Shown: positions 24,350 to 36,000 of the stretch, piece by piece
Position numbering within the stretch: position 1 is the first letter of the stretch
Layout of the letters: each line of letters starts with the position of its first letter
Origin: Rhodocollybia butyracea
Lineage: Eukaryota > Basidiomycota > Agaricomycetes > Agaricales > Omphalotaceae
Reading direction: 5' to 3'
Assembly (NCBI GenBank): GCA_015501585.1
Contig: JADNRY010000003.1
Coordinates: 992,001 to 1,056,000 of the forward strand
Length of the DNA stretch: 64,000 nucleotides
Position numbers and translations under genes: made by a program
Notes under the pieces: model-generated
What the model was told of the DNA's origin: nothing
Databases searched by the model: none
The model's input: the letters and a program-made list of their open reading frames with translations, nothing else

Positions 24350-24412
24350 GATGGTACATAGCTCAGTGGTAACTGCACTAGAGCGGTTTTCTGGATGTCC
24401 GAATTAGCAATT
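24350..24412 (+). repeat. Upstream repeat with tRNA-like A box (site 3)
   Basis: This is the third occurrence. It has the best A-box match (TAGCTCAGTGG), followed by GAGCGGTTTTCTGGATGTCC. It lies ~270 bases before array copy D. Confidence 0.5.
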
Positions 24413-24678
24413 CTTCTATCTACCGAACCCTATCCAAGCTCTACATTGTCATTTTTCTTCCAGAAAATACTGTCATTCTTCGTTACTCCTGTCAAGGCCA
24501 CGCGAGCACATCAGTGTCGCCAATTCGGAGATCGCCCACCTCTTGATGAAAGTTGCAAGAAAGCCGCTACCTCAGCCTAGAACAGATTTCAGATATCGCG
24601 TTGTAAAGACCACTGACAGCTGTGTAAAATTTTCTTCCTTGACACCCATCCTTTCTACTCTTTTGACTGAACTACACT

Positions 24679-25925
24679 ATGTCCAACGAATATGTCAGGC
24701 TGCCGACTTCTGTATGTTTTTATGTTTTTATTCCATTTCCACTAACACCACTTTCTGAAAAGGAGCCTATCTCATTACTCCACCCACTACAAATCCCTAC
24801 TACCAGTCTTGGTAGCACAGTGAGCCCTAACAGTGATATCCCCACCCTCGAAACCGAACTATCTCGGCCATCTTTGCCAAAGGTGACCGACGAAGCACAA
24901 GTTTTCCAGTCGGTGCCATCCGCTCGCGGTAACGTCTCGAACCCGTATTCGAAAGATATGGATATCGCAGATGCTCTGGCTACCAAGGTCCGAGAAAAGT
25001 TGTTGTCCGAGATTAATAACCTTGCTTTGCGAGTAAGTTTTTTTTTGCTTTCAGTAGCGAGTTGATGTTAAAGGCATTTCTACTTTCCCCTAGACCTTCC
25101 TCCTTCCAGTATCAGCGTACGCAGTATTCTTTTTTATTGTTTACCTGGCGACGGCTCCCGCCGAGAATGGGTTGGAGAAGTCATGCAAGTAAGCGCATCC
25201 ATGAAATTAAACTCTTTCTTGTTTGATTTAAAAACTATAGTTGCTCAAACATTTTAACATTTCAGCCTCCTCTTAATTCCACTCTTCCGACTCCGATTTC
25301 AATCGAAATATGGCGCGAGAACATCCACACATCCACCCAATTTTTCTTCCTCCTTGTCTGCTACAACGCTGTCATCGTGCAGCTTTTTTTCCGTACCATC
25401 CGTGGAGGGATCTCCTCAAAAATCGACCTAGGCATGGCCCTCTTGAAGCTCTACATTGGAAACAGCCAGTATCAGTATGCCTCAGACCAGCCACTGGGAA
25501 TACATCGATACACGCAGTATTCCGGTCTCATGCGGCCTGATCCTCGCACCTGGGAACCCAAAACAACTTTCTACAAGGGCGAATGGTCGAATCTGGTCTG
25601 GGCAGCCGGAGGTATCGACTTGTTGTTCATCTTAATCTCTACACTCTTTTTGTGGGCAGGCATATCTTCGGGAGACTATGTAGCAAGCTTCATGTCCTGT
25701 GGTCTCTTTGGGTTGCTGGGTCTTGTAGGTGCGGGAATTTATGGGACAGTAGGATTTACAGTTCAGCGTCAGAGACTGGACATCTCTGGGACGGTGACTT
25801 CCGATGAAAAAGTAGTGTGGGGGCTGTGCGAGGAGATTTGGATGGGGATGGGGATGGATGCTGTGAAGTTGAGGAGCTTAAGTCAGGTGGTGGGAGTATG
25901 GGAGTCAGGAGTTGGCATTGTATGA
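24679..25925 (+). CDS. Array copy D: four-helix membrane protein of unknown family, intact, 360 aa
   Basis: Exons are 24679-24711, 24763-25032, 25094-25188 and 25241-25925; all introns are GT-AG (50-61 bases) and the joined frame is open. It belongs to the second subfamily (with C and E), which has a longer exon 2 (90 codons) with the linker NPYSKDMDIADALATKVREK. Helix 1 starts at about residue 102, followed by the loop with the NCSN sequon, helix 2 (FFFLLVCYNAVIVQLFF), the conserved RYTQYSGLMRPDPRTWEP segment, helices 3 and 4, and the tail with WGLCEEIWMGMGMDAVKLRS and a final SGVGIV. It is a full-length, probably expressed gene; function and family are unknown. Exon 1 ends in LPTS in copies A to E, which fixes the start and first splice site. 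Confidence 0.85.
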
Positions 25926-26336
25926 TGTTGAAGAGGAGGCTTCAAAATTTACGGTGATAGCACTGAGTCGAGGGTTTTATACAGTTAGTTAGATCGTTTC
26001 AGGCTAGGACAGAACTGCACACTGAAATTTATTGTCGTTACGGTCAATTCTAAAGCAAAGACCTTCACAAGTTTCTTAGGTTCTACATGGGAGGCAGCTC
26101 CACGCCACAGCGGTTCGGGCGAGTACTGTCACTGAGACAGAATTTACCTATTTTAAAGCTCCGGAGTGTCAACGTACGCGCCTTCATATGAATGCTCTTT
26201 CAACTCTCGAACGACTGTCTTAGCCTTTGTCGACAATCCTGGGCCGGAGGAGTCACCGTCAAGTACACGTTTGTCAGCTGGTCTTAGTCTCACTGCAGGA
26301 TGTCTTGATATTCAGCCATTGGATGGTGGAAGGGAC

Positions 26337-26400
26337 GCTGGTACATAGCTCAATGGCAACCGTACGTGACCTGAACGGCTTTCTAGATGACCGAATTAGC
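26337..26400 (+). repeat. Upstream repeat with tRNA-like A box (site 4)
   Basis: This is the fourth occurrence (TACATAGCTCAATGGCAACC), about 380 bases before array copy E. The surrounding 26281-26472 block matches 23808-24003. Confidence 0.5.
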
Positions 26401-27769
26401 AATTGTGAGCTCCTCTTCTATCCTATTGACTCACCCTATCCAAGTTCTACATTGACATTTTCTTTCCAGAAAGTACTGTCATTCTGTTAGTCCTAAGCCC
26501 TACTCCCTGGCAAACTTGTTTGTCTCCGTGAATCGTCTTCCTTGCGCTTTGGAAAAATACGAAATCGGACTCAAATAACGCACACCATTTAATAGTACTG
26601 TACTTGCAAAGCTGCTATTTGTACGTTTGAAGAGGTATATGAAAGTTACAAGAAAGCGGCCACTAGCTGATCCTATCTCAGCCTGCGGACAAATTTCAGA
26701 TCGCGTTGTAAGACCCCTGTGTAAAACCTTCTTCCTTGACACTCATCATCATCTTTTCTACTCTTTTGACTGGACTACTATGCTGTTGTCCAACAAATAT
26801 TTTAGACTGCCGACTTCTGTATGTTTTTATGTTTTTGTCCAGTTCTTCCTCCTAACACCACTTTCTGAAAAGGAGCCTATCTCGCTAATCCACCCACTAC
26901 AAAGCCCTACTACCAGTCTTGGTAGCACAGTGGGCTCTTACAGTGATATCGCCGCCCTCGAAACCGAAATATCTCAGCCATCTTTGCCAAAGGAGACCGG
27001 CAAAGCACAAGTTTTCCAGTCGGCGTCATCCGCTCCTATTAACGTCTCGAACCCGTATTCGAAAGATATGGAAATTGCAGATGCTCTAGCTACCAAGGTC
27101 CGAGACCGGTTGTCAGAGATTAATGGCCTTGCTTGGCGAGTGAGTTTTTTTTTTTGCGCTTTCAGTAGCGAGCTGACGTTGAATGCATTTCTACTTTCAC
27201 CTAGACATTCCTCCTTCCAGTATCATCATATGCACTATTCTATTTTATTGTTTATCTGGCGACCAGCCCGTCGGCTCCCGCCGAGAATGGGTTGGAGAAG
27301 CTATGCAAGTAAGTGCATTCACGAAACTAAACTCTTTCCAATTATTGATTTAAAAATTACAGTTGCTCCAACACTGCAACATTTCAGCGCCCTCTTAATT
27401 CCACCCTTCCGACTCTAATTTCAGAGACCGAAATCCGGCACGAGAAAGCTCTCCCTCTAACCACCAAATTTTTCTACGTCCTTGTATGCTACAACACTGC
27501 CATTGTGCTGCGCATGTTCCGCACTATCCGCGAAGGGACTTCTTCCAAAATTGACATGGGCATGACCCTTTACGAGTCCTGAATGTAATGAAGGCTCATC
27601 CTTATGGCGGGTTTCAGCGTGAGAATTTGTCCTAATTGAGCCTGATCTTGTCCAAATCGGGTTGACCTAATAAGGAGATTTTGTTTCGATATATTTGGAA
27701 TGTCAAAGCGTGCGTCATGTGCTTTCAATTTTTGTTTTATGCTTCTTCAACTCCAACCTTTGTTAGTTT

Positions 27770-29830
27770 ACCGAGCTTCAAGCTCCAGACGTGTCTGATA
27801 GTAGTCGCACCTGTCCGTGAAATGATCTCACAAAACACTTGCCGGCGCCTCTCTCCTTCTTCACATGCCCTTGGCGCTCTGTATAACTTGAAGTTTCAGA
27901 TGACTAGCCAACAGTTTGCCATTGAAGGAGACATTGAGACAACTGGAATCACTATTCTCAGTGATGCCATCGATGCTGCAGTGCTCGGGTAAGCAGTCCT
28001 TTTCATGTGATAAGAGCAACTCCTTATATTTTGTATAGTCTTGGAGATAGAGATGACGATTTTCGAGCGGTTGCATCCTCTGGCTTACTTCCGGTCACAG
28101 GACATTTAGTAGATCAATTACCGGAAGCCTTGGATCGCATCTTGCTCGTTCTTTGGAGCTGCCTTGGTGACACGGAGGATGCCCTTAGTTCCAGCGTAGG
28201 TGCAGTGATGAAACTCCTAGGTAAAGTAAACTCGAACAATTTGTGAAGCACTGCTGACGTCCTTTGTGTAGGCAAAATTGTAGTATATGATAAATTGATT
28301 GAAATCCTTGCAAATGAAACTGTATTGTGTGTCTTTGTTCTTTCTTCAGTTTACCTTCAATGCTAATATGATCATAAACCAGCTTACCTCTTAACACCCT
28401 CCGACCCTATTTTCCTTTTTCCAACATACTATTGCCAACATCTGTCCGTCTTTCCATTGTGAAAACTCTCCATTCATTCCTGGCTGTAGAGTCACTCCCC
28501 AGGACTGATCTCTGTGTCCTTCCTTCGCCTCTTATATCAAACTCTCATTATTAAAGAACATTGGGAGATACGTGACACTAGCTTGGAACCTTGTAAGGCT
28601 TAGGGATCCGCACCGTACTGTATATGGCTATGGCCGTACCGTATATTCTCTTCAGGAATGCCTTACGGTATGGCACAGGTAGAAATACGGGTTAAGGCCG
28701 TAAAAGTCACATTTAATCTAAAAATATATTGAACAGACATCGATGCATCTGGGTAGCCTTTAAGGCATCCTCAAGTGCTTTCCTCTAAAGTATGAGCTGA
28801 TATTTGTGCAGCGTAAGTGTATGGTTGGTTTCTGGCTTCAATTGAGGATGATGGAGGGATATGTATTCCTTCTGAGCCATGCATAATTAAGTATTTGAGA
28901 GAGACAAAAAAACCACTGATAGATAGGTATGTACCTGGAATTATCATAAAATTGCATGCAATCATGGGGACTAAGTCTTTCGACTTTCGAGAATACCACC
29001 ACTGAAGCAGGTCAGTTTGCATAGCCAATCCACTATTTGCCGCATTAATTTCTACCCAAAGAATAAGGAGATTTTGCCTATATAAGCAGAGGCATACAAT
29101 TGCCCAATACATACAAAGTACATATATAGCGAACACCACTGAGGCTAGGGCTGCTAGGAGGAGAGTATGCTGAGTATCAAAATACGGCCGTCTTTTATGG
29201 GTCTATACGGTATCAATCCTGTACCAAAGCCATACCGTATTTCTGGTGTTCAGCAGCTATATGGTACAGTGACGGCTACCCCCGTAACCGTACCGTCAAC
29301 TGTATAATACGGTTACAGTGCAGATCCCTAGATTGTATCAGTCAATGAATTGAAAATATTATCACTCAACAGATTATCCTGGCCTCTGGGTTGGTACACC
29401 ATTGTGATGGCACCTCTGGGTCTACTAATTCATGCTTTGGCTTTCTACTATCATTGTTAAAGGTGAGGCACCCCCCAAACGTCAGATTGTGGACAAAAAT
29501 ATGCTTGTGCAGGAAGTATCAGCAGGATGATGGCTCACATTTCTCGCTAGATATCGGCTTCATGTTACCTTTGTGATGGCAAGTACCAGCTAATTCCTAG
29601 CAAGGATTTGTATTCATTTTTATAACAAAGCGGGCATGGGACTGGGGAAAACATTCCAGTCAATCTGTCTACTTGCCAGCAATACTTTGAACGGGCACAA
29701 CAGCCAAAAAGACAGAATCACCCAATGCCGCCCATCGTCCTTCGCTAATCACATGTCCACCAATTCTGACCAGCCACTGGTATTATGAAATCCTAGAGAT
29801 GGACATGGGGAGTAGTGAGGTCATGAGAAG
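27770..29830 (+). pseudogene. Mot1/BTAF1 gene fragment inserted in array copy E
   Basis: Mot1/BTAF1 is the Swi2/Snf2 ATPase that removes TBP from DNA. Frames of this segment give the HEAT-region motifs VVAPVREMISQ (27800), SDAIDAAVLG then, after a ~50-base intron, LGDRDDDFRAVASS and LPVTGHLVDQLPEALDRIL, SSSVGAVMKLLG, and VRLSIVKTLHSFLAVESLP (28447). Much further on comes the ATPase Walker A region GMGLGKT (29636), followed by degenerate codons of the next helicase block. Retained introns show a DNA-level copy rather than a processed one. Multiple frame changes and large gaps, including the region between the HEAT and ATPase parts, make it non-functional. An inverted-repeat element at 28600-29337 interrupts it. 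Confidence 0.75.
28600..29337. mobile_element. ~740-bp terminal-inverted-repeat element inside the Mot1 fragment
   Basis: The left end reads TAGGGATCCGCACCGTACTG; the right end, reverse-complemented, reads TAGGGATCTGCACTGTAACC. The subterminal parts on both sides are full of CCGTACCGTAT-like words in both orientations. Mot1-like coding sequence is interrupted exactly at the two ends. If the ends are GGGATC...GATCCC, a TA dinucleotide flanks both sides, which would fit a TA target duplication; a longer duplication is not seen. No transposase is encoded, so it is a non-autonomous DNA transposon. Confidence 0.65.
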
Positions 29831-30605
29831 GAATAGCACCTTGATCACAATCTTGGTCTCTTTTCCATGTAGGGTGGAATGGAGGAGCCTCATATAGTGA
29901 CTGTGGCTGTTGTACAGTGGAAGGAGTCAGCGTGTGTATTTCATACAAGTATTGAATTATTGTTGAGCAGTCTTGAGGTGATCGCTCTTATCTCCTGAAC
30001 TTCAAGTTCCCCTTCCTTTGATTTTCAAAGTGCATGAGACATTTCTGACCATGGAAAATGACAGGACTCATACCTGCCACATGCGCTTGCCGCAATGGCC
30101 CACACTCGCAAGTTACAAGTGCCACATCGGAAACAACCAGTATCAGTATGTCTCAGACCGGCCACTGGGAATACATCGATACACGCAGTATTCCGGTCTC
30201 ATGCGGCCTGATCCCTGTACCTGGAAACCCAAAACAACTTTCTACAAGAGTGGATGGTTGAATCTGGCCTGGGTAGTAGGAGGTATTGACCTCTTGCTCC
30301 TCTTAATCACTTTAGTGCCAAGCTGGGTGGCTCATACAGAAGGCACATATTCGGAAGGCTTGGAGTATGTATCAAGCTATGTCATTTTTGGTACCTTTGG
30401 GTTGTTTGGTCTTGCGATGGCGGCGGTTTTTGGGACGGAAATCTTTACCATTGAGCGTCAGAGACTGGACATCTCCGGGACAGTAACTTCCAATGAAAAA
30501 GTAGTGTGGGGGCTTGTGTGACGGGATCTGGATGGGGATGGGGATGGATACTGTGAAGTTGAGGAGCTTGAGTAAGGTAGTGGGAGTGTGGGAGTCAGGA
30601 GTCGG

Positions 30606-31325
30606 TAGTAGTAGTAGTAGTATATTACGCAGTCCCACGAGGGAACAGCCAGTCCCAGCTGGGAGTGAAGCAGTGATCTCGGCCTACACAGGGAAGGTAG
30701 ACTGCAAATGCTCCCAAAGGGTAGTTTACAGCTAAAACAATAGCTATGGAATACATGATTACGGTTCCTCTTCTTTGTCCCCAGACAGCTCTGAGTCTAA
30801 GTTCACCAAACCCCCGGAAACAAAGGTTCTCCAACAACACAGAACATCATGAATAAACTTTGCAGTGGGAATAACATGATCCCAGTGGAAGATAAACTTC
30901 CGGAGGTAAAACATTGCCGTAGCATCAGAAAAAATGTTATTGACAGGAAGAGGGAAGTGGGCACTCATGATTGGCAAGACAGCTGTGGCATGCTGCCATG
31001 ATATTGAGGAGATGTGGGGAGTTACATTGGAGGAAGATGTGCTGAGGTGTTTCCATGTGCGAATTACAAGCACAACACTTCTTCGCAACCCATTCTGCAT
31101 CCAAAAGGTGGCCACATTTTGCAGGGGAGGCATGGAAGGTCACTGGTGTGGTGTCCCCACAGAGAACCCTGGTAAGAGACAGACGATGTTTTGCTGATGA
31201 TACATGGGTCAAATAGTGACGAAGACACCAAACGTGAGGCTCACCCACCCAGTTGACTGAGGCTCTAGATGGCCTTCCAAAAAAGCCAATCTGGACCAAT
31301 GGTTGGGGCCATCAATTCTGTATTA
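30606..31325 (-). mobile_element. LINE-like retrotransposon 3' fragment
   Basis: On the minus strand, overlapping frames (31299-30937 and 31133-30759) encode a stretch typical of the C-terminus of fungal non-LTR reverse transcriptase ORFs. They contain a CCHC-type finger (CCACNSHMETPQHIFLQC) followed by a hydrophobic segment ending in KFIHDVLCCWR. A frame change joins the two parts. The 3' end on this strand is a short simple repeat (TAC units, seen as TAGTAGTAGTAGTAG at 30608), as in LINEs with microsatellite tails. No reverse transcriptase core is present, so it is 5' truncated. It sits in the last codons of array copy E. Confidence 0.6.
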
Positions 31326-32634
31326 TGTGATTACATGTTGAAGATGAGGCTGCAAATTTGCGGGGAAAGGACTCGTGTAGGTATTTACACATATTTACAC
31401 AGTTAGATAGTTTCAGGCTGAACATTGAAATTTATTATTGTCACTACCAATTCTACTAGAGAAAAGCCCCCACAGCTTGTTCATAGGTCCCCACAGTGGT
31501 GGAGGGGTGAGTTGCACTGCCATTGCCAGGCCGCGCTTCAACAGAATTCACCTGTTTAGACATCAATATAGAACATGCATCTTTAACGCCTTCGCTACTC
31601 TTTTAGGTAGAGTCAACCATTCCGGGCCAGAGTTTGCCGATTTTGCTGATGTCCTCCTGTGGGTGTCTTGATTCGCTCTTTGACAGTACTGTACTTGCAA
31701 GGCTTGTATTGTTTCATGGATCCTTTTACATGTGTTTGCAGAGCAAGAAAAGAACAAGAAGGCCACAGTTTTTTTGTCGCCACTGGGCATGAACAAACTT
31801 TAAATTTCAAATCACATTCCCCTATATCTTCTTCCTTGACTCTCACTTTACAGCATTCTACTGCTCTGTTGACTAGAATACACCCAACGAAAACGTCAAG
31901 CCACCAAATTTTGTACGCTTTTATCTTTGTCCAGTTCATCTCACTAAGTAGTCCAAAGCCTCGCTAGTAGCTCTAACAGTGATATGGCCACTCTCGAAAC
32001 TGAATCATCACAGCCATCTTTGTCAAAGGCGACTGACAAGTCAATGCCATATGCTCCTGATAACAACTCAAGCCCACACTCGAAAGATATGGATATTGCA
32101 GGTGCTCTGGCTTTCAAGGTCCAAAACAAGTTGCTGTCGGAGATCAGTGGCCTTGTTTTCCAAGTAAGTTTCTTCATCTCTAGTGGTAATCTAACGTTGA
32201 ATGTATCTACTTCAACCTAGACCTTTCTTCTTCCTGTATCAGCCTATGCACTATTCTTCCTGATTGTTTTCCTAATGACCAGCCCATTGGTTCTCGCCGT
32301 GAATCTAGAGCAGAAACCATGCAAGTGAGTGCATCCATGAATCCAAGTAAACTCTTTTTAATTGATTTCAAAACTTTAGTTGCATCAGCACTTCCAACCT
32401 TTCCGACCCTCTTCTCATGCTCAAGCTGTCCAAACCCACTCCTCCAACCCCAACTCCTTTGACCCCGATGTTGGAGACTGAAATATGGCACAAGAAGATT
32501 CAAGTGTTCTTCCAATGTTTCCTTGCCCTTGTCTGCTACAATGCTGTCTTCCTCCTGCTTGTTTTCCGTAACGCCCGTGCTGTAATTTCGTCAAAAATCA
32601 ACCAGGGCATTACGCTCTTGAAGCGCCACATCGG

Positions 32635-34904
32635 TATTTGGGTATTAACATGTAGGTATGCAAAAGGTGCTATAAAACAATCTAACAAAAACACTACCGC
32701 ACCTAACCAGACTATTGATATGTAAGGGAGCGAGGGCGGGTTGTCAGAGATTCCCCGAGGGAAAGTCTTGTAATATCGGATGTACGCGCGCGACTGCTCC
32801 AGGTTCAAGACTGTAGCGCTAACATGGGTAACTAAGCTTAGACAACTCTTAGAACTGAGTCGAGGGAAGCCTAGCTGGGTGTACATATGTACAAGGGAAC
32901 GTTGGGATGTCCGAATCAATATAACCAAACCAAAACCAATAATGTGTATGTGTCCAAAACCAAATAATCAAAACCAAAACCAATACAACAAAACTAAGAT
33001 TCTCCTAGGCAAACTCTGGCACTAGCTAGAATAGTAACTTCGAGGTTTGTCAACAACCCTAGGCAAACTCTGGCACTAGCTGCTGTGACGCCGTAAAGTC
33101 CTCGACCAAACTCTGGGCCAAGCTACGATATTGTGAGTGAACTTAATCACTAGGAACTTGTACCACAATCTTAGTGGCTCGCCTAACTTCACAGGGAAGT
33201 TGACTAAGGAACCCTCACTCTGGAGCCAAATAATTCCTTACTAGAAGCTGTCCCCTCTAAGGAAGCAACTAGATTTAAGGTTGATCTGGAGTTCAAGGAA
33301 CTCACATGCTCAAGACTCGATCAGATTCTCAAGTGGGCCAAAGAAGTTTGTGAAATTCTATTACAGGCCAAATTCCAGCGAGCAAGTAATATGACAGTAA
33401 ATCAAACTCCTTGAAGAAACTATCAGTCACTCCGTGGTAAAGTGTCGAGACTGGCTAACAACTTCGTGAAGCAACTAACACTTCTCCGCGGGAACATGTA
33501 GAGAGGTGACCAGCTACTTACTAGGTGAAGAAACTAACAACCAACTCGTAATCAAGTAGAGAAGCGTCACGCTACTAGTCCTGAGGACGTTCTATGGAGC
33601 TCACTTCCTAACATACAAATCGAGGGAAAGATCCTCTGAGGTGAAGAAACCACAACCAATCTCAAACACTGAGGTGGTAAGTAACTTCATGAAGTTTATT
33701 ACTTTCTAAAGATAACCAAGTCAGGAGGTGTCACGCTACTAGTCCCAAGGGGATGTTCTACGGAGCACTGGCCTTAGCAGTCAAGTCGAGGGCAAGAAAC
33801 TTCGAGGTGAAGGAACACAACCAATCTCATACAGGGGAGGTGGCAAGTAACTTGTCTTATTGAATAAATATGTCTGGCTTATATACTGAGTAGAGAAAGT
33901 TTAATACAAAAAATAGATGAAACAGATACGGAGAGAGACGGAAAGAGAGTGGAACAGAGGAATCTGGCTCAGAAAGGAAACTCCAGCCTATATATGGTAC
34001 ACACAATAAAGAAATAGTCCATTCTTGGGTATATATCAGAGGTAAAATATGATTTCATGAGGATTAACATAGTTTTAAAGTGTTTTGATCCGAGCGAGGT
34101 TTCTCCGACTACTCCACAATTCTCCGGGGTCAGGAGTACCTTTACGCTTCATGATCACTCGCCGCCTGGTTTCCCTTGGGTGAGTTTCATTCTATTCCTC
34201 GGATAGTTCTGTCCATCCTGAGTGTAATTAACATTCTCTCAAGAAGGCCTGTTGTCTAGCTTTCCAACAACACCACTTATGATAGTCTCAAGCAACTGCG
34301 CTGAGTATGTACAAGTGATTCCCAATAGTTGGCTTTAACAGATAAGACCTCCCGTGTATGATTTCTAAGATCAAATGTTTCGATTTGCCAAGGCTATCCC
34401 GGCACGTAGCTTTCCGTAGGACCGCTAAGCATGTTTCTACTGTCTTCACAGTTACGACCGGTACCACGAATAGACCTCTACGGTTTCCTCGGGATTGTTC
34501 TGATCCATTGTTACGGACTGTGAAGTCCACATCTTAACATAGCTTGTTGGGGGCCTTAGTGTGAGGAATGCCTTCCCTCATAAATCCTTCCCTTGAGTAA
34601 CACGTTGGCTTAGTACTTATCCCGCTTCAAGATGTCCTGTAGTTTAGAGAGTATACACTCTTGGGTATAACTAGATTGACGATCTAGCGTTACATCTCCG
34701 GGCAGCCCAGGTATCCTTGCTAGCTTGGCTCTAGGCTACGTTTGTGGGCGTACCGTCACGGCTTGCTGAGTATTATTGTTAAGTTCTTTGCCTTGGCAAC
34801 AGCTATCACGCTCGGGCTCCGTATAACTCTCTTATTGCATTGTATAACATGTACAAAATGTCAAAATGTACGGTTACATGCCTTAGGCTGATTTTAGGCC
34901 TAAT
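32635..34904. mobile_element. 2.27-kb non-coding element with 5-bp target duplication
   Basis: The element is flanked on both sides by ATCGG (32630-32634 and 34905-34909), which is single in the uninterrupted paralogues, so this is a clean insertion. It begins TATTTGGGTATTAACATG and ends TTTTAGGCCTAAT. No terminal repeats, long frames or transposase-like codons were seen. Inside are short repeats: CCTAGGCAAACTCTGGCACT occurs twice (33006 and 33058), and longer degenerate blocks around GTCACGCTACTAGTCC recur near 33566 and 33728. A solo LTR or a non-autonomous DNA element are both possible; a 5-bp duplication is common for LTR elements. Confidence 0.7.
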
Positions 34905-35139
34905 ATCGGAAACAACAAGTATCAGTATGCCTTGGACCTCTCAGTGGGAAGACATCAATACACCCAATATTCTGGTCTCATACAGCCTGATCCTCATATC
35001 TGGGAACCGCAAACCACCTTTTTCAAGAGTGACTGGCCGATCCTAGCCTGGCAGATTGGGAGTATCGACTTTGTGTTCATTCTATTCATTTCAATCATTT
35101 GGGTGTCTTGTGCGGACAAGATATATTTGGGAGGCTTAA

Positions 35140-35297
35140 CACTGCCTGCAAATCAACATAAATCTTTGTGGAAGTAGTAAAATTATGTTGAACATGTGTG
35201 AAGGTAGTAAGATTATGTTAAAATTGTATGAGGTTTCATACAATTTTGACATAATTTTACTATTTGCACCAAAATTTATGGTGATTTGCATGCAGTG
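35140..35297. mobile_element. 158-bp MITE with ~58-bp inverted repeats, TAA target duplication
   Basis: The two arms pair over about 58 bases, starting CACTGCCTGCAAATCAACAT on the left and (reverse complement) CACTGCATGCAAATCACCAT on the right. TAA flanks both ends (35137-35139 and 35298-35300); the uninterrupted coding sequence would have a single TAA within CTTAAG. A 3-bp TAA duplication fits the PIF/Harbinger (Tourist-like) group. No coding capacity. Confidence 0.85.
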
Positions 35298-36000
35298 TAA
35301 GTGTTCTCTTTGTACCAGTTTATATAGTGTGCAGTCTTCTTGGAGCGTGCGGTCTTGCACTAGCGGCCATCGTTGGGACAGAAGGGTGTACAATCGAGTG
35401 TCTGAGACTGGACATCTCTGGGACGGTGAAATCTGATGGAAAAGATGTGGCGTGGGGGCTGTGTGAAGAGATTTGGATGGCAATGGGGATGGATGCTGTG
35501 AAGTTGCGGGAGTTAAGTCGGATGCAGGCGATAGAGAAGGAGAGGGAGCAAATCAGCATTTTATAATTTGCCTGATAGCATTCATGTAGGCATTCATGCA
35601 GTTGGAGTTGGATAGATAGTTTTAGGCCCTAGGACACCGCAGAACACTGATATGTATTTATTATCATTGATAAAAGAACTTGTTCAGTCTCTAGCGCTTC
35701 CCATCATCAGCAGTAGAGGCTACTTTTACCAATGGCCGTGCTTCAACAGAATTTGAAGCTTTGAAGCGTCGACTCTGGTCTTCTTATTTGATTTTCCACA
35801 TCAGCATGCATCTTTACCAGTAAAACACCTTCAGTCCAATCTTTCTCCTGATCCTGACCGTCTGTCAGTACCAAACAACCGCCTTTTGTTCGCAAAGTTT
35901 CTTTGTGCACTAGAAGCGGCTATGGACAAATTCGATCACGTTGTAAGACCCATCTTCTTCCTTGAACAGCATTCTACTGCTCTTTTGACTCGAACACACC

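Larger units (their letters stand above)
26780..31345 (+). pseudogene. Array copy E: split by two insertions
   Basis: The 5' part (exon 1 at 26780-26818, then exon 2 with DMEIADALATKV, exon 3 with helix 1, and the start of exon 4) is readable to about 27568, where similarity stops within the codons for MGMTL. The gene resumes at about 30118 with CHIGNNQYQYVSDRPLG and continues through RYTQYSGLMRPDP to VVWGL, where a one-base change near 30513 breaks the frame. A second insertion begins at about 30606, inside the last codons (after ESGVG). The family 3' flank (TTACATGTTGAAGATGAGGC) reappears at about 31330. The two inserts are a Mot1-like gene fragment and a LINE-like fragment, described separately. 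Confidence 0.8.
31885..35566 (+). pseudogene. Array copy F: start lost, split by a 2.27-kb element and a MITE
   Basis: The first exon has lost its ATG (sequence begins at CCAACGAAAACGTCAAG) and exon 2 has lost its 5' half. The remainder of exon 2 (DMDIAGALAFKV), exon 3 (TFLLPVSAYALFFLIVFL) and exon 4 (through ITLLKRHIG at 32634) are open. Coding resumes at 34905 with IGNNKYQYAL. A 158-bp MITE lies at 35140-35297, and the C-terminal part with WGLCEEIWMAMGMDAVKLRE runs to a stop at 35566. Both insertions have clean target duplications, so the pre-insertion exon can be followed across them. The loss of the start shows that the copy is dead regardless. Confidence 0.8.
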
